Positions 24,574 through 37,677 of a DNA stretch of 64,000 nt are shown here, in pieces. The position numbers and the translations under genes were made by a program. Source of the DNA: Chaunax sp. Z400 (Eukaryota > Chordata > Actinopteri > Lophiiformes > Chaunacidae); NCBI GenBank assembly GCA_037577475.1, contig CM075186.1, positions 2,053,501 through 2,117,500 of the forward strand, written 5' to 3'. Under the pieces are notes generated by a model. It was given only the letters and a program-made list of their open reading frames with translations, was not told where the DNA came from and did no database searches. How positions within the stretch are numbered: position 1 is the first letter of the stretch; every line of letters starts with the position of its first letter.

Positions 24574-24652
24574 GATCGGTCCCACTTTGTCCAGAGGCCA
24601 TGCACTGTAGCATAAAGCGGTGAGGCTCTCTCTGTTCACATTGGCGGCTGTC

Positions 24653-24742
24653 CTAACCCTTCCAGATGCACGCAGACCACCGCCTGTTTTCCGCGACGTG
24701 AAGCTGCAGCGCCTTTGCGATCTTCGACCGTGTGAAGTCCAT
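24653..24742 (-). promoter_or_regulatory. Upstream ORF in the exon 1a leader
   Basis: A 29-codon ORF (MDFTRSKIAKALQLHV, ending WKG-stop) begins at 24742 and stops 79 nt before the wnt7b ATG, in a different frame. Its start context (accATGG, A at -3 and G at +4) is optimal and stronger than that of the main ATG. If the leader is transcribed from the TATA-like box near 24937, this uORF would lie in the mRNA and could reduce translation of the exon 1a isoform. Its presence in the mRNA and any effect are inferred. Confidence 0.4.
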
Positions 24743-24930
24743 GGTCCCAGCAGCACAGGTGAGACGACCTGAAAGGTGGCTGAGAGCTCCCAAAATGAAA
24801 CTTGAGCGAGGGTCGGACTCGAAAGGTGAATGAGTTCTTGGAGGAAGTGCCTCCTATTCGTCCTTACTTTCACAGCTAATTAGAAATTCCCACTTGCTGC
24901 GCCGTGCAGGTAGGAAACAAACCGAGCTGC

Positions 24931-24937
24931 TCTTATA
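24931..24937 (-). promoter_or_regulatory. TATA-like box upstream of wnt7b exon 1a
   Basis: On the minus strand the sequence reads TATAAGA, preceded by GCTG. It lies 364 bp 5' of the exon 1a ATG. Transcription would begin near 24905 if it works as a TATA box, giving a leader of about 330 nt. The motif is short and could be chance. No cap-site evidence is available. Confidence 0.3.
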
Positions 24938-24942
24938 CAGCA

Positions 24943-27900
24943 GTGCCAACCCAGTGGATCTGGTTTTGTTCACAGCTTTTGGGACATCTTTCTACTCTTT
25001 GAAGACATCTTTAACTCCACGTTACTAACTTAAAACAGCCAGGTACTCCAATACAGGTAACAAAAGGGCTGCACGCCTCCTCCTCCTCCTCCTCCTCCAG
25101 TATGGATATGCAGGGAATGGGAAGGGCTTCCAGCCTGAGATCAACACGTGTAGTTGTTATAAGAAAACTAAGAGGGACCGAGTGAAGTGGCCTTTTATAG
25201 GCCGAGTTTGGTGCTGCTTGTCGCTTGCAACATTGCCCCATCAGCGGGCTCCACCACAACAGTAAGCCCCATAAAGTCAAGCAGACGAGGAATGACTTTC
25301 CAGCTGGGTGAATCAAAATGACCACTGCATGACTAATAATGACTGATAATTCTCAACTGGCGTCATGATGAATGCGTGTCAGTGAGGCTCTGTCAGTGAC
25401 TCTGATTAACAGTTCAATGTATCAACAAAGCAGCATAAACACAACAATATTAACATTTCTTGGCCCTGAGTCAGGAGCAGATGTTCAGAGTCAGCTGTGA
25501 TTGGACAGAGAAGACGCCCTCTGGTGGCAACACAGGCTTGCGTCCATACTGTGGATGAAAGAGACCAGACTCTAGATCTGAAGTTTGATTCGTTTCTTCC
25601 TTCACCTGCCTTTAACTGTTTGTGGAGGCAGAAATGCTCCGACAGTCCGCCAGGTGTTTTAGGCAGCAGTGAAAAAGGTCTTTGACTGAAGCATCTTCTC
25701 CTCCATCACTGACATTTACAACCTCCTGCCATTCAGTCAGCAGTGCTGCGATCAGTTTAGCATTAATCATATATGAAAGTAGCCCAGATCAGAGTGAAGA
25801 AGATCAGATTCCATGTGATTTGAGCTTTTTTTAAAAACAGGAAAACAGATTTGTGCCATAGAATACAGAGATAAATATCTTATGTATGACGGTCGTCTCT
25901 GCAGAGCAGTTTTAATATGAGTGAAGATAAAAGGCCTTAATGTGTGTGTGACAGTAAAAAGTTAACTAATATTACAGAGCTCCATAACGTAATGTTTTAT
26001 TTTCATTTTAATTACTGGTTAAATCACATTTATTACATTACATTTATTCTATAAAACTTGGAGCGATAATGTGGAGAAACCATCCATCCATCCATCCAGA
26101 GGTGTTAACCCCCTCCCTTTTCTTTTTCTTTTTTTAGTTTATTGACACAACTTACATTACAAACATTTCTTAAAATGTGTCTCTCCGGAGTTAAAACCAT
26201 TCTTCCAAATAATTCTATCCTCATCCTGACCAGACAAAGATCCAAAGGAATCCAGTTTGCTTCTCTCTAAAAATTTTATGGTCTTTGTTCAATTTCTTAT
26301 AGAACACATAAACCATCAATTCAATGTACTTCCAAGAAATGGCATGAAAAACGTGTCGTAATAATGATGGCATAAACTAAAACTACAGACATGAGCTATC
26401 TGAGAGCAGAGACTGCCAGGCTGTTGTTGACCGCGTGAAACCAAACCGCAGAGACCTTTGTTTCAAGACATCCTTGCATTGTGGTTTCAAGGCCTTTTCC
26501 TTCAAAACATGCCCATCAAAATTCCAGATGGATTTTTAGAAATAATGAAAGTCAACACGCGGGCCCAGGGTGACATAAAAAGACGTGTATTTGATGTCTG
26601 CCCCGTAACAGATGGTCTTGTTTGTCTTCAAATGTACATAGCTGGTTGTCGAGGCCTGGGTGGGGATGGTCCCGTTTAGTTTAATTAAAATGTTCAAAGA
26701 GCTTTTTATTAAAGCAGGATCAAGACCAGGGACAGTTTGTGTCGGCCTCATTTGTCGCCCGCCATTGTCGTTACGAACGCACACATTCCTGTGCACGCTA
26801 ACAAACATTATCTGTCTCTCGGTGTCCAGGCCCACAAATAAAAGCGTTAGACACGAGGACACACACAGAGACTCTCAACACACTGTATAGCACTTGGGTG
26901 GTATGTGGAAGATCTTGTGACACACTGTTTATTTAACTTCAAAAAGCCGAGGCAGGGATGAGAGCATCTGGGTCAGCGAGGACATATCAGTCTGAATAAG
27001 TCATACGCCACAGCTCTGCTGCTGCTGCTTTATGCTGCATTACAGGCCATTGTGTTTGAAATATTTCCTCCTGAGAGGCGGCCGCTCTGCTCCTCGCTCC
27101 GCACTCACCCTCCTCAGTCTCCTCCATTACTTTAACGTCCGTCAGCCAAACTTTTTCAAGATTGCACCATTGTGTTCCCTTTAAAAAAAAAGAAAATGTG
27201 GATCGAATTTTGGCGAGCACGGGATCACATGTCGCACTGTCTTTTTGAATATTATTAAGTGCTCTTGACCATCAGCTAAATAAGAAAACCCGCTGGTTGC
27301 CCGTGTGTTTGCATAGGAGCTGGTTCAGCTGGAAAGAGTGAGAGGGCTGAGATGCAGAGCATGCCAAACCATGGAGTGGCGTCTGGGGCTGGGTCCACCA
27401 CATCTACACTGGGCCCCAGGCTAGAAGGGGAAACGGCTATTATGCACCCCTCTCTCCATCCCCATCAGCCGTCTCCCTCCAACTCTGCTCCTCTGGATCT
27501 TAACACTCAGTTCACCGAGCTCTGGTTTAGTTGTAGAGCATGAGTGAGAGGAAGCAGCTCCAGAGGAAGGATTCAAGGAGGTACACTGAGAGAAAGTGAC
27601 CTTCTAGCCCTGGATGTCAGATGTCTCCTCGTACGTCTAACTGTGGGGTCAGAGGTTAAACCAACTCTACCAGTCCTCCCATCCTGACCGGCAGGTTTGA
27701 CCTCTCCCTCTCTCCTGTTCAGTCCCAGCTGTGGATGGGGAAACACGGTGTGATCTGAGTAATTCCTCGCTGATATATATATAGATATATATATATGGTA
27801 CCCGGTTGCTGATTTGTGTGCATGTGTGTGTGCATGCAAGCAGATCCTCCAGGCTGGGTCCACGTGTATCCCAGCCTGCTTCTTACTGGCTGATTAGTCC

Positions 27901-28414
27901 AGGCTGAAATGCTGCACCATACCTTCTCTATGGAAAGAGACTTGGCCCAGCCAGTGTCTGACCGCTCGGGGGAGATTGTATAAAGTTTCAACTGAAACTC
28001 AAACCTTCAAATGCTAATTTATAATTCTGCTATTTTAAATAGAGCTCGCTTCTTAGCAAGGACGCTAGCCAAACTGTCATGGGTGTTTTCCTGATCAGGC
28101 CAGAGCTCCACGACCGACCGGCGAGGAAAGATCATTTACCCAAATCTGACGGTCTGGGACGTCCCGCCAAAGCTGTAGCCTCTATTCAAGAGCACATTCA
28201 GTGACGAGAAGGCTGAGAGGAAAGAATGGAGTCCGGTTCCAAGTCGGAGAGAATGACTGAGATTAGGAGTTTTTGCTACTGTGCCATGAGTCTAGACCTG
28301 ACTCATGACTACATGAGTGGGACTGTATTTTCACAGCAGACATAGGATATACACTTAGTAAATGGTTTTGTCTTCAGCTCAAACTTAAGATTTACAGGCT
28401 TTTTTTTTACTTAC
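24943..28414. other. Upstream flank of wnt7b, no gene
   Basis: No gene is recognised. Simple repeats: (CTC)n at 25077-25098, CCAT units near 26081-26098 and a TA-rich tract at 27773-27797. This is the proximal 5' flank of wnt7b, where enhancers would be expected, but nothing is demonstrable from sequence alone. Confidence 0.5.
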
Positions 28415-28800
28415 TATTTCATAATTATGAGAAAAGTTATTGTAATTAATCAGTATCTCATAATTATGAGAAAAGGTAGGAGTGCCTCATTATCAGTTTG
28501 TAACAAACTTCAAAATGATGAGATTCCGATCTCATAATTCTCATAATTCTTTTCTCATAATTACAACATAGTAAATCATACTGACAAGATGTTTTCTCAT
28601 AATTCTTAGAACATTTATAATTATGAGACGTCGTAATCATGTGAAGACTTTTTCATAATAATAAGACTTTATTATAATTATAAAACTTTATCATAATTAT
28701 AGGACTTTATCATAATTATAAGACTTTATTATAATTATGAGACTTTTTCATAATTATAGGACTTCATCATAATTATGAGATCTTTTGTCATAATTAAGAG
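28415..28800. repeat. AT-rich palindromic array with 19-bp period
   Basis: Repeated palindromic cores (cataattatg, ctcataattatgag) fill this interval. From about 28666 to 28795 the unit is a regular 19-mer of the form agactttatcataattat, about seven copies with point differences. The earlier part (28415-28660) has the same core in less regular spacing and both orientations. Confidence 0.85.
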
Positions 28801-29204
28801 GTAGTAACTCTCTTACAAGATTTATTTCATTCTGTAAATACAACTGCTTCCATAATTTGCTAATGAGCTGGAAGCACAATAAAGTACAAACAGAATATTA
28901 TGTCTGCACACTTCAATTCATGACAATTCACCAGTTCAATATAATCTAATGATGAATTCATTCTTTTTAAAAGCATGTTATGATAAATCTTTAGTTAGCT
29001 TTAGTCTGTTAGCTGTTGTCCAACAGCAACTAAGGGGTTGCCAAATATTTACTTGTAAATACGGCCCCTTTTTTCCCCCTAGTTGATTATCAATCAAAAG
29101 ATGGTGAAATAATGACGATATGTCATTCGCTCCCCACCCTGAGCGTCATGCTAGAGGAAAATAGCCGTCTTGTGAATCTGGCCTATTTAGCCTCAGTTTG
29201 CAGA

Positions 29205-29815
29205 AACACGTGTCCATTGGGATTAGAATGGGACGTCCACAGAGGGGCGTATGCATTGTGTTTTAGGGTCATGTAGTAGACAGTGAAATGCAATAAGGGT
29301 ACATTACTGCTGTTTTGGATGCAGTTTACGGTTTTACCCAAAAACCATAAACTGAAAATGCAAACTTTTGAAAACAGGCTCCAGAGTGTAATCTTTAGAA
29401 AACACCACCATACCGTCACCATGTAAACGGGCACAACACAACTCCACTGAAAACAATGATGTCACAGCCCCGCTTCGCGCATGCCTATTACGGCTCTAGC
29501 CTTATTCACGTACGAATAATCACAACAACAACAAAACAATGTCGGACTGTCCAGTTCTGTTTGTTCTGCTGACTCTTTTGAGTTTATTAACGCTCCTCTA
29601 AAGTAGATTTGCTGCATCACTACTGTAATCTTATTCTGTGGTGTTGACTTTGAAAGGATACACCGCCATCTACTGCCCCTGTATACTACAGTGTTTTTAG
29701 CCATTTTAGCAGATCCTTATGTACAGGATCGTTGAAAACAACAAAACTTTCTAAAAATGCAAAGAAAAAACTTCTCTGTTTTCAGCAAAAACATGGTGTA
29801 AACAAGGCCTTAGTC
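29205..29815. mobile_element. Probable non-autonomous DNA element
   Basis: The left part has cacgtgtccattgggattag and tacggttttacccaaaaacc. The right part has gttttcagcaaaaacatggtgtaaac. The region resembles teleost MITEs whose ends relate to a tgtttacac motif, with a GC-richer middle (29462-29510). Termini and target duplication are not well defined. No transposase is present. Confidence 0.35.
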
Positions 29816-30727
29816 ATTAATTACAGGCATTCTGTAGAAATACGGCTTTACCACGGTCAAACAATCCTACACACGTCTGTTTAGCTGGCCTGAGCCGTGC
29901 TCCAACCCAACAAAAGGTTTTGTGGTAACTATAACAATTTAATTATAATTTCTCACAATGTTAAAGAAAGTTGGGGGAAAGTCCTGGATCTGAAACAAAC
30001 AAACAAACAGATGAATTTTATCACTAAAAAAACAACAACACTGAAGAAGTCTAATGTTACATTAAGAAAATAATTAAACTGCATGCAGTCTCCTTGGTCA
30101 GAGAATGAAACCCAGGCATGCAGCAAAAACAAGCCGTCCTCTCTGCTCTGCTGGCCTGTAATAAAGCCAGAGGATATGAGAAGAAGTCTGCGAACAGACA
30201 GAGTCCATGTCAAGTTGCCACTTTGGATGAGATTTCATGTGAAATGTTAATATCATGACATGTTCCCCATGTCCAGGAGCAACAATCCAACTGGATAATT
30301 ACTGTTTTATTTTCAAAAAGGCAGCTTAGCTATTAAAAAAGGTATTAATAACATATAAATGACATAAAACAGTAAGTTTGAGGTTTATTTTACGACATTC
30401 AGAGGGCTCTCAGCGGTCCAACATGGCCTATCCGTCTCTATATAACCATCTTGCACCATTGATCCCAGTGACTATTGGTCTCATTGGCTGAGAGTTATTT
30501 GTGAACGCTCTGAGCTGCCTCAATAGGCAGGAATATGGATGAGATAACATTGCAAAACTGAATTAGGTATTAACTTTCCTCTCCTTTTGGGTAAACTTTG
30601 CGGACACATCAAATGCATGCTTTAGCGTTGGAGTTTACATACCTGTGAAAGTTAAACAGAGAGCATTGACTCAGGGTGTGGCTCCATATTTGTATCTGAC
30701 CGCAGCTATGGACGGGCACAAGTGCAT

Positions 30728-30729
<2 letters not shown>

Positions 30730-30786
<57 letters not shown>
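30730..30786 (+). repeat. CA microsatellite, about 28 repeats
   Basis: A pure CA/TG dinucleotide tract of 57 bp. Confidence 0.95.
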
Positions 30787-30788
<2 letters not shown>

Positions 30789-33700
30789 CAAACCTGTCTC
30801 TGAACAGCTGGGAGTGTTTGCAGTGCGAGCGGGTCGTTGGTTCTCCTCTCTGTCTCACACAATGACCCATGCACTGTCTGTGTTTGCACTGCACCTAGCA
30901 CAAACAGCGCCTGTTTCCGTCCCCTTTTCCATTCAAGCACACTCTGAGGCTCGCTTTTGTGAAGACGCACAAAACACCGGCAAGGCTTGGCCTCAGGTCC
31001 CGCTCTGAAAACGGGGCCAAGTTCATTGAGAAATCAAGTAGAATGTCAGAAATGCACCTGATACATTTCGTTGTTTTCTCTTCTATGGGAATTGATAATA
31101 TTTTGACGTTCCAGTCGGGGTCAAGGAGATATTAGTCGTGCATTATTTAATTTCCATAACAATGGCAGCACCAAGTTCACAAAGCCAGTCGTTGTCCTCG
31201 CTTTCTGCTCAGTTATAGAGAGGTTAATAAAAATCACAGATAAACAATGAACTCCAGGCTGTCTATAAAATGAACAAAGGGCTTTATCAATCTTTGATTG
31301 TCTCAGATCACATCATACGTCACATGTATGCTTCACTTTTATGCCCCCAGTATAACGCGGGGCCTACAGCTATACTGCTCCGTCTGTCTGTCTCTGAACA
31401 TTTATTTTCTGCAGCATAACTCAAAGAGTGTTCAATATTTTTACTTGAAACTCAGCTAACATCTCAGCCATATGCTGGAGAGATGCCCTTTGCTTTTTTA
31501 GAATGTTTTGCAATTTCTATTTTATGTGTTTCCAAGGCAACAACTCGTACCTATTCTTACGAAAAGAGTGAGGTTCCTTTTTGAAGCACGTCTCGTAAAC
31601 TGTTTATTCTTTCCTTGACAAATTCTGTACCAGGAATGTGAAATGTACCTTTTACTCATTATTACAAGTTATTATTATTATTATTATTATTAATTAATGA
31701 ATTTATTTATTTATTATTGCCATTGCATGGCAACAGTTTGGTCTTGGACTGGCCTCAAAAGAGGGGAAAGTTTGTTTCCAGAGCATTAAGAGTGTATCTT
31801 ATAAACTTTACTAATGCTGACATGTGCATGTAGTTTTTATTTGCATGATTTTGATTTATTCATTTCTTCTATATCTTGTATTTATGTAAATAAATTCAGA
31901 GAATATGAAGCTCAGCTTTGCACAAGCATTTTCCTGCTGTTCTAGGCTTCAACACCTCGTTCTCCTCCTGTCCAATCAGAACCAGTCAAGTTGTCCTTTT
32001 AGCCAATCATTTGGAAGATGTCAAACTTTAAACTCACTTTCTCTCTCTCCTGTCCTCCAGCTGTCATTTCCTCAACCCACCTCCACCTCTTCACCACCTC
32101 AACCAGGGACACCTGGCCAACCTCCAACCGAACCCTCCCATCAGGAGTTCCTGTCATGAAGTCATCCTAACACTAAGATCCTCATCCTCACCACCACCAG
32201 TGTCTACAGGCTCTGGGAGGATGTCTCCTTCAGAAGCACCTGATTCGTCGAATGGCTTCCCTTGGTGATCTACTTCCTGCTGGGCTCTAAGCGCCTGTTT
32301 GTAGTCTCTCCTGATTGGTTGTGTAGGGGTGGATCTCAGTCCAAGGAAGTGTTGATTTCATTTTGAGGTGGATCCTGGATTGGATGTGGATTCTGGATCA
32401 CATTTTCTTTTTCTTCAACATTGCAACATAGAGCCTTTTTTTTTTAAAACAACATTTTGCTAATAATAGGCCAGTCAAAACAAAAGTACCAGAACAGGGA
32501 CAAAGCATGATGGTCCTCCACTATAAGAAATTGGATCCAGATCTGGATCATGATCTGGATTTGTTGTGTTGGGTCACAGTTCATTAACAGAGAGGGGTAG
32601 AGACATGACACCTCCACCTATATGTATCTGAGATGATGCAGATTCAGAGTCATTCAGATGGATGTGAAAGAAGTTCGTTGCAATGATGCAACAGCTGATG
32701 ATGGGAATTGTTACGGGATTTTGCTTCGATAGCCTGGAACTCTTTTCCTGTTGTTCAGGTTTCAGTGACAGTAAGTAGAGGAGGTGGTTTTCCTGCTGAT
32801 GAACCTTCATAATCCATCAGCTGAATTTCTAAAAATGGCTACTCTCAGTCCACCCCATCTCTGCAGATGTCATTCCCCTCCATCCATCCATTCTGTTTAT
32901 CTTCAGCATTGCATTTGGCAGATTGAGGTTTCTGTGCCAATGACCTGATATGTTTGGATATAAGAACGCGGTTTTTGGCTCTGTCAGAGGATCTTTTCCT
33001 TTTACTATCCTGACATCAAACACTGGCTATGTAATATGTAAAGGCCATCTGTGGCCTTCGCTGCTGCTCAGTGATGGCTTGGCAGCTGCAGAGTGAGGCC
33101 TAATGATAGCGGCCTGATAGGCTGCGGTATGAAGAAATAGTACTTTCCTTACAATGCAGCCTTTTTCAGCAGCGCTGACGTGAAATGATATTCAAGCTAC
33201 ATTTGTTGTTGATATAAGGCAGCAATTAACTCAACCAATCATCCTTCAAATCACATTGTGGTGCTTTGGTGTTATGCAATTCTTCTATTTCTCCCTGCAG
33301 GCTTAAAGCACATAAAACCACTGCCAGATTTTAATGTAGCATTTACCAACTTTTATTTCTTTTAATTTATTACACCAGTCATAATAACTCACAAAAAGAA
33401 TCATATGAGAAGTCTGTGACAAATTCTTTATTATTTGGGCCTTTATGTAGATGTTATTGTTGTTAACTGTTAATCAAAACCTGCACATCTGAGATGATTC
33501 CAGTTATTTCTTACTGTACATCAGTCATTTCCCACCTGTGTTTAATTCATCACACAGTTCTTTTAATAACACATCTTTCTGCGCCTTCATATTAGAATTG
33601 ATGTATAATCAGTAATCAGAGGTGTCTCTCCTTCATCCTGCTTGTTTGCTCTGAAAATTTGAACAACTTGTAATTTTTATTAGCTTAAAACGAATGTCAG

Positions 33701-34384
33701 TATCAGTGTTGTTTTGAGATGCTGCCACGTTCTACAGCTTGCATTCACACCTACCTGAGATCTGAACCAGAACAGATGTGGTCAGGCAGATCTGGTCCCA
33801 CTGAGTCACGATGCATTTACATGTTGCATTAACATGCTTTTTTTTTCCTTATCTGAAGAAGGTTTCTGGATCCAGATCACATTTTAATACCAGGTGAATA
33901 CCAGGTAATACATGTGAATAACATCTGAGATATTACCTCACCAGACTGACATAAAAACATCTTTTTTTATTTATTTGTCATTCTTTTGGAATCACTTGGG
34001 TTAACTTACTTTTGGACAACAGCTGCAGACATCATTTCTCTTTTCAGCTTGTCCAGTTGTTCATGTTGTTGCCGTGGCAACAGGGGGTGTAGCTTCTGAA
34101 GGGCTGCTGAGAGGAGGGGTGTGTTTGTTTGTGCTTTTGAGTTCAAGTATGAACACCACTGAGTCTTATAAGACGGTCCAAACACTGGGGCGTGTCCAGA
34201 GGGGGGGGGGTCCTGGTCCTACATCCTGAATGATCAGGTTGTATAGTCGTTGTGTGTCTTTGAGCTCAGGTGGGTTCACAGTGTCCCGGGTTTCTCAGGC
34301 AGCCTCGGGTTGGGCCTGGCATCGGGCTGCAGTCAAACACAGGTTCTCTTTGTTGTGTCAGCCACACACTGGACTTCGCAGGGG

Positions 34385-34387
<3 letters not shown>

Positions 34388-34481
<94 letters not shown>
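34388..34481 (+). repeat. Uninterrupted CA microsatellite, about 47 repeats
   Basis: This is the longest pure dinucleotide tract in the window, at 94 bp. Perfect long CA tracts are typical of fish genomes and are usually highly variable in length. Confidence 0.95.
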
Positions 34482-34483
<2 letters not shown>

Positions 34484-35617
34484 GGAATGTTTGGATGGAT
34501 CCATTACGCAGCCACACACACTGCTTGTTTGTCTGTTTGACCCCACACCAGTATTTCAGACATCTAAATTGGGGAGGGGAGGTTCTTGTACCAGTAGAGG
34601 AGGTGGTATCCAGAAAAAAAAGGAAAGGTTCGTTGGGACAGTTAAGTTGTCCTGGGTCAGGAGGGTCACAGTCAGAATCAAGATGTCATCCTGGAGACAC
34701 TGCACCAACACAGGCTGCAAAAGGCAACCGAATATCAAAAAAAGCTGAACCAAAGCAGAAATGTACCCTTCTGAGGACATGTCTGAGCCCATTTGTCTAT
34801 TAAAACTGTTTCAACTCTTTCCAAGCTTTTTTAAGTACATCAGCCCCACATTATTTGCATGTCCAGACATCACACACTTTATTTCAACTCCCATCCTGCT
34901 CCTGACCTCTGGGAAACTTCTCTTCCTGTGTGTTTGGGTGTGTAAAAGCCCACTTTGTTGTGTCTGAGCACTGAAGCATCCAAGTGAGCAACGACTTCCT
35001 GCGAAAAGTGACTGCTATTTCAACTCCAAGGCGCTGGGCTGCCTGCGGTTTGTCTGTCTGTCTGTCGGTCTGGGTGTCTGCCCTCAAGCTTCCCCTCGGC
35101 GCAAAGAGGAAGAAGACATTTCCGTGGAGACATTAATGTGACAGCCAGAGCTGCCAAACGCAGAGCTCCCTGCCGCAGGCTCGTCTCCGCTGGAACTGCA
35201 AACAGAGAGCATTCTGGGTAAGGTCAAAGGCTACCTTCCTCTGTATGTCTTCTTTACGTCCTCCTCAGTTCCTCCCTCTGTTTGGTGTCATGGTTTTGGG
35301 TAAAGATGACAACAGACAGCAGCCGAGCCATTACCTCAGCTGCCATAGCATGACAATGATATTTTCAGTCAGAGGGTAAACCCCGTTATAAAGTGAAGCT
35401 GCAGAGACATGAAAGCCTTTTTTTATTTTGCTGCAGTAACACTTTTTTTATTAGATGCATTCCTGAAGAAATTAGAGAATGTCTCCATTGTTTACAGGGG
35501 CGTGTCCAGACTTTGTTGACCAGGGTGGCCCAAACTGGGGCATGTGCACACATCCACACAGACACAATGGATAAGCATTAATTTATCATGAATTTATCAT
35601 TATACTTTCATTGCCAA

Positions 35618-35715
35618 CAGAATCAGAATCAGCTATATTGTGTATGTGTGTGTATGTGTACACATACAAGGAATTTGACTCCGGTTTTTTGCTTGCACTC
35701 AAGGTACAATAAGTT
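35618..35715 (+). repeat. Dispersed repeat fragment
   Basis: It reads cagaatcagaatcagctata and then acatacaaggaatttgactc. These blocks are familiar from a very common teleost repeat that usually reads agaatcagctttattg. It is a short, truncated copy. Confidence 0.55.
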
Positions 35716-35721
35716 ATTTTG

Positions 35722-35765
35722 TATTTTACTGTTACATATATATATATATATGTAACAGTAAAATA
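35722..35765. repeat. Perfect 44-bp palindrome
   Basis: Arms tattttactgttaca (35722-35736) and tgtaacagtaaaata (35751-35765) are exact inverted copies flanking 14 bp of alternating TA that is itself palindromic. The whole segment can form a hairpin or cruciform. Confidence 0.9.
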
Positions 35766-37677
35766 TACAGGACACCTGAGGTGCAGTCATTGCAGTCAAC
35801 ATGACAATGTCTTATGGTTTCTTACATTCTCTTTATTTATTTTTTATACTGCAGTCTTTTATTTGATACTTTTGTCCAAATAAATTTACAATAAGTGAAT
35901 TTCAAAAATAAACATCTCTAAATGATCTAAAGAGGCATAACATATAAAGTATGGTATTAAGTTACACTGAAGTCATTTCTGCCGGTGAAACAAAGGGGTT
36001 TTATTTAGTCCCTAAACTATTCACGGGTGTGTTTTGGGCGTAACATAAATTTAAATTTATGTTCCATTTCCTTTAAAAGCCTGATAATACACCTGCATAT
36101 GATGCATTGCTATGAAGCAGGCGGCACTATTCTTTCTGAATAAACCACTGGTAGAGGTGGAGTGAAATGTGCGGAGGGATGTGAGTCTCAAACTGGATAA
36201 AACCAGCACAGTGCTGTTCTAAACATGAATCAACACGACAGTGATGTTATATTCCTGCAGTAAAAAGTGACCTGTAGCTGCAGACGTAGGAGAGGACATC
36301 CCAAACTCAGTCTGCAGAGACCTGAAGTGGAGAATCAGTATTAAACATTTGACTTAAAGCGTATACTGGTTTTGTACTAACTGGAGTATGCAGTTAAAAC
36401 GATGACTGACAAATGTATGCTTGCATAAGTGTGGGGCAACAACAGTTTAAACCATTTCCTCTCACAACCACGACCGTTAAACAGAAAATATAAAACCATA
36501 TCCTGATATATAACACTGTGATGCAGAGCTCACAATGAACCACAATGTTGGATGTCTGTTTAAAACACTCCCACACTTTATGAGCGAGGTCTTTTAGAGA
36601 ACAGCAGCGATGCAGAAATGACTGGTGATAATCAAACATTTAGAAAATTTAAATTAATACGTTTAAAACAGTAAACTGGACTTATGGTGCTGTGTCGTCT
36701 GCACTGCAGTGTTCTCACTTCAACTGTTCACAGATCAGTTGTGCTGCTGTGATAAGACATGTCCACTTTGTAGAACATGTAGAGAACCACATCATTTGGT
36801 CTCTGTCTAAATTAATCCCACATATTTAGCAGCAGCTTGTTCTCCAGAGGAATCAAGCTTCAACCCACGGATGTGGTGTTTTGGATTGGGTGCAGTGTTC
36901 TTGCTTCTGTCTTGCTTCTGCACAGAGTGCTGTTTGCCTGTTTATTCTAAATGTACTAATATTGAGCATGTCACATATCCAAATTGCACCAAAGTAATCA
37001 ATGCACTTCTTTAGGCCCCTAACAACTCATGTGCCAAGTTTGAAGCGGATCAGATGAACGGTTTTAACGACAGGCGAATTATATCAGACAGATGGAGATT
37101 CCTCACATCATCCTGTGGATGAAAATGTCCATCCATCCATCACTGCTGTGTAACAGGCAGCGTGTTGAACCAGTCTATGACGGCGAAGGTTACTGTCTGC
37201 ATAAAGTTCCCTTTAGATAGAAGGAAAAAAACTGCACCACTGACTTTAGATCAGGGTCCAGATAGAAATCTGCCTGCCCCCCCCCCCCCCCCCCCCCATT
37301 TGAAGTATTTACATAACATGGTCATTAGACGTGAAAATTACAAATGTGTTGTTTGGAAAGTAGCAATGACACTCAGGCTGCACGAAGCACCATTTTGCAA
37401 TGGGTGTAAGATTAAAGCCCAGACATTCCAACCAATCACAACACACAATATGGACCAAACAAATATAATGAACAGCTTCCATCTTTTCTTAAGTCCTCAA
37501 AAACAAATTATACCTCCAAAAGTAGGCAACACAATGGACATTCAAACCAAGGTCCCGCCTCTCACTGGGCAGATAGCCAATCTAATTTTAGGATAATGGG
37601 GTGGCACTAGGGGTGATTAATCAGAATTCAGGGGTGGCCAGTGCCACCTCAGGCCCCCCTTCTGGGTGCACCCCTGT

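Larger units (their letters stand above)
29816..35493. other. Intergenic sequence with long CA microsatellites
   Basis: No gene is recognised. CA tracts lie at 30730-30786 and 34388-34481. An ATT-rich run occurs at 31671-31720 and a G run at 34201-34210. Long apparent open frames across the CA tracts are artefacts of the repeat. Confidence 0.6.
35494..37677. mobile_element. Candidate long TIR element with inner insertions
   Basis: The left end, acaggggcgtgtccaga, and the inverted right end, acaggggtgcacccaga, agree at 13 of 17 positions, all four differences being transitions. Just inside are ccagggtggcccaaac on the left and ggggtggccagtgccacctc on the right, typical of a teleost DNA-element type. 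Inside lie a teleost dispersed-repeat fragment (35618-35715), a 44-bp palindrome (35722-35765) and a run of 21 C (37277-37297). The ends may instead belong to two separate remnants. Confidence 0.35.

Noticed and set aside
34230..34803. Long frames rich in His-Thr or Cys-Val repeats
   Set aside because: Produced by the CA/TG microsatellite, which lacks stops in all frames.
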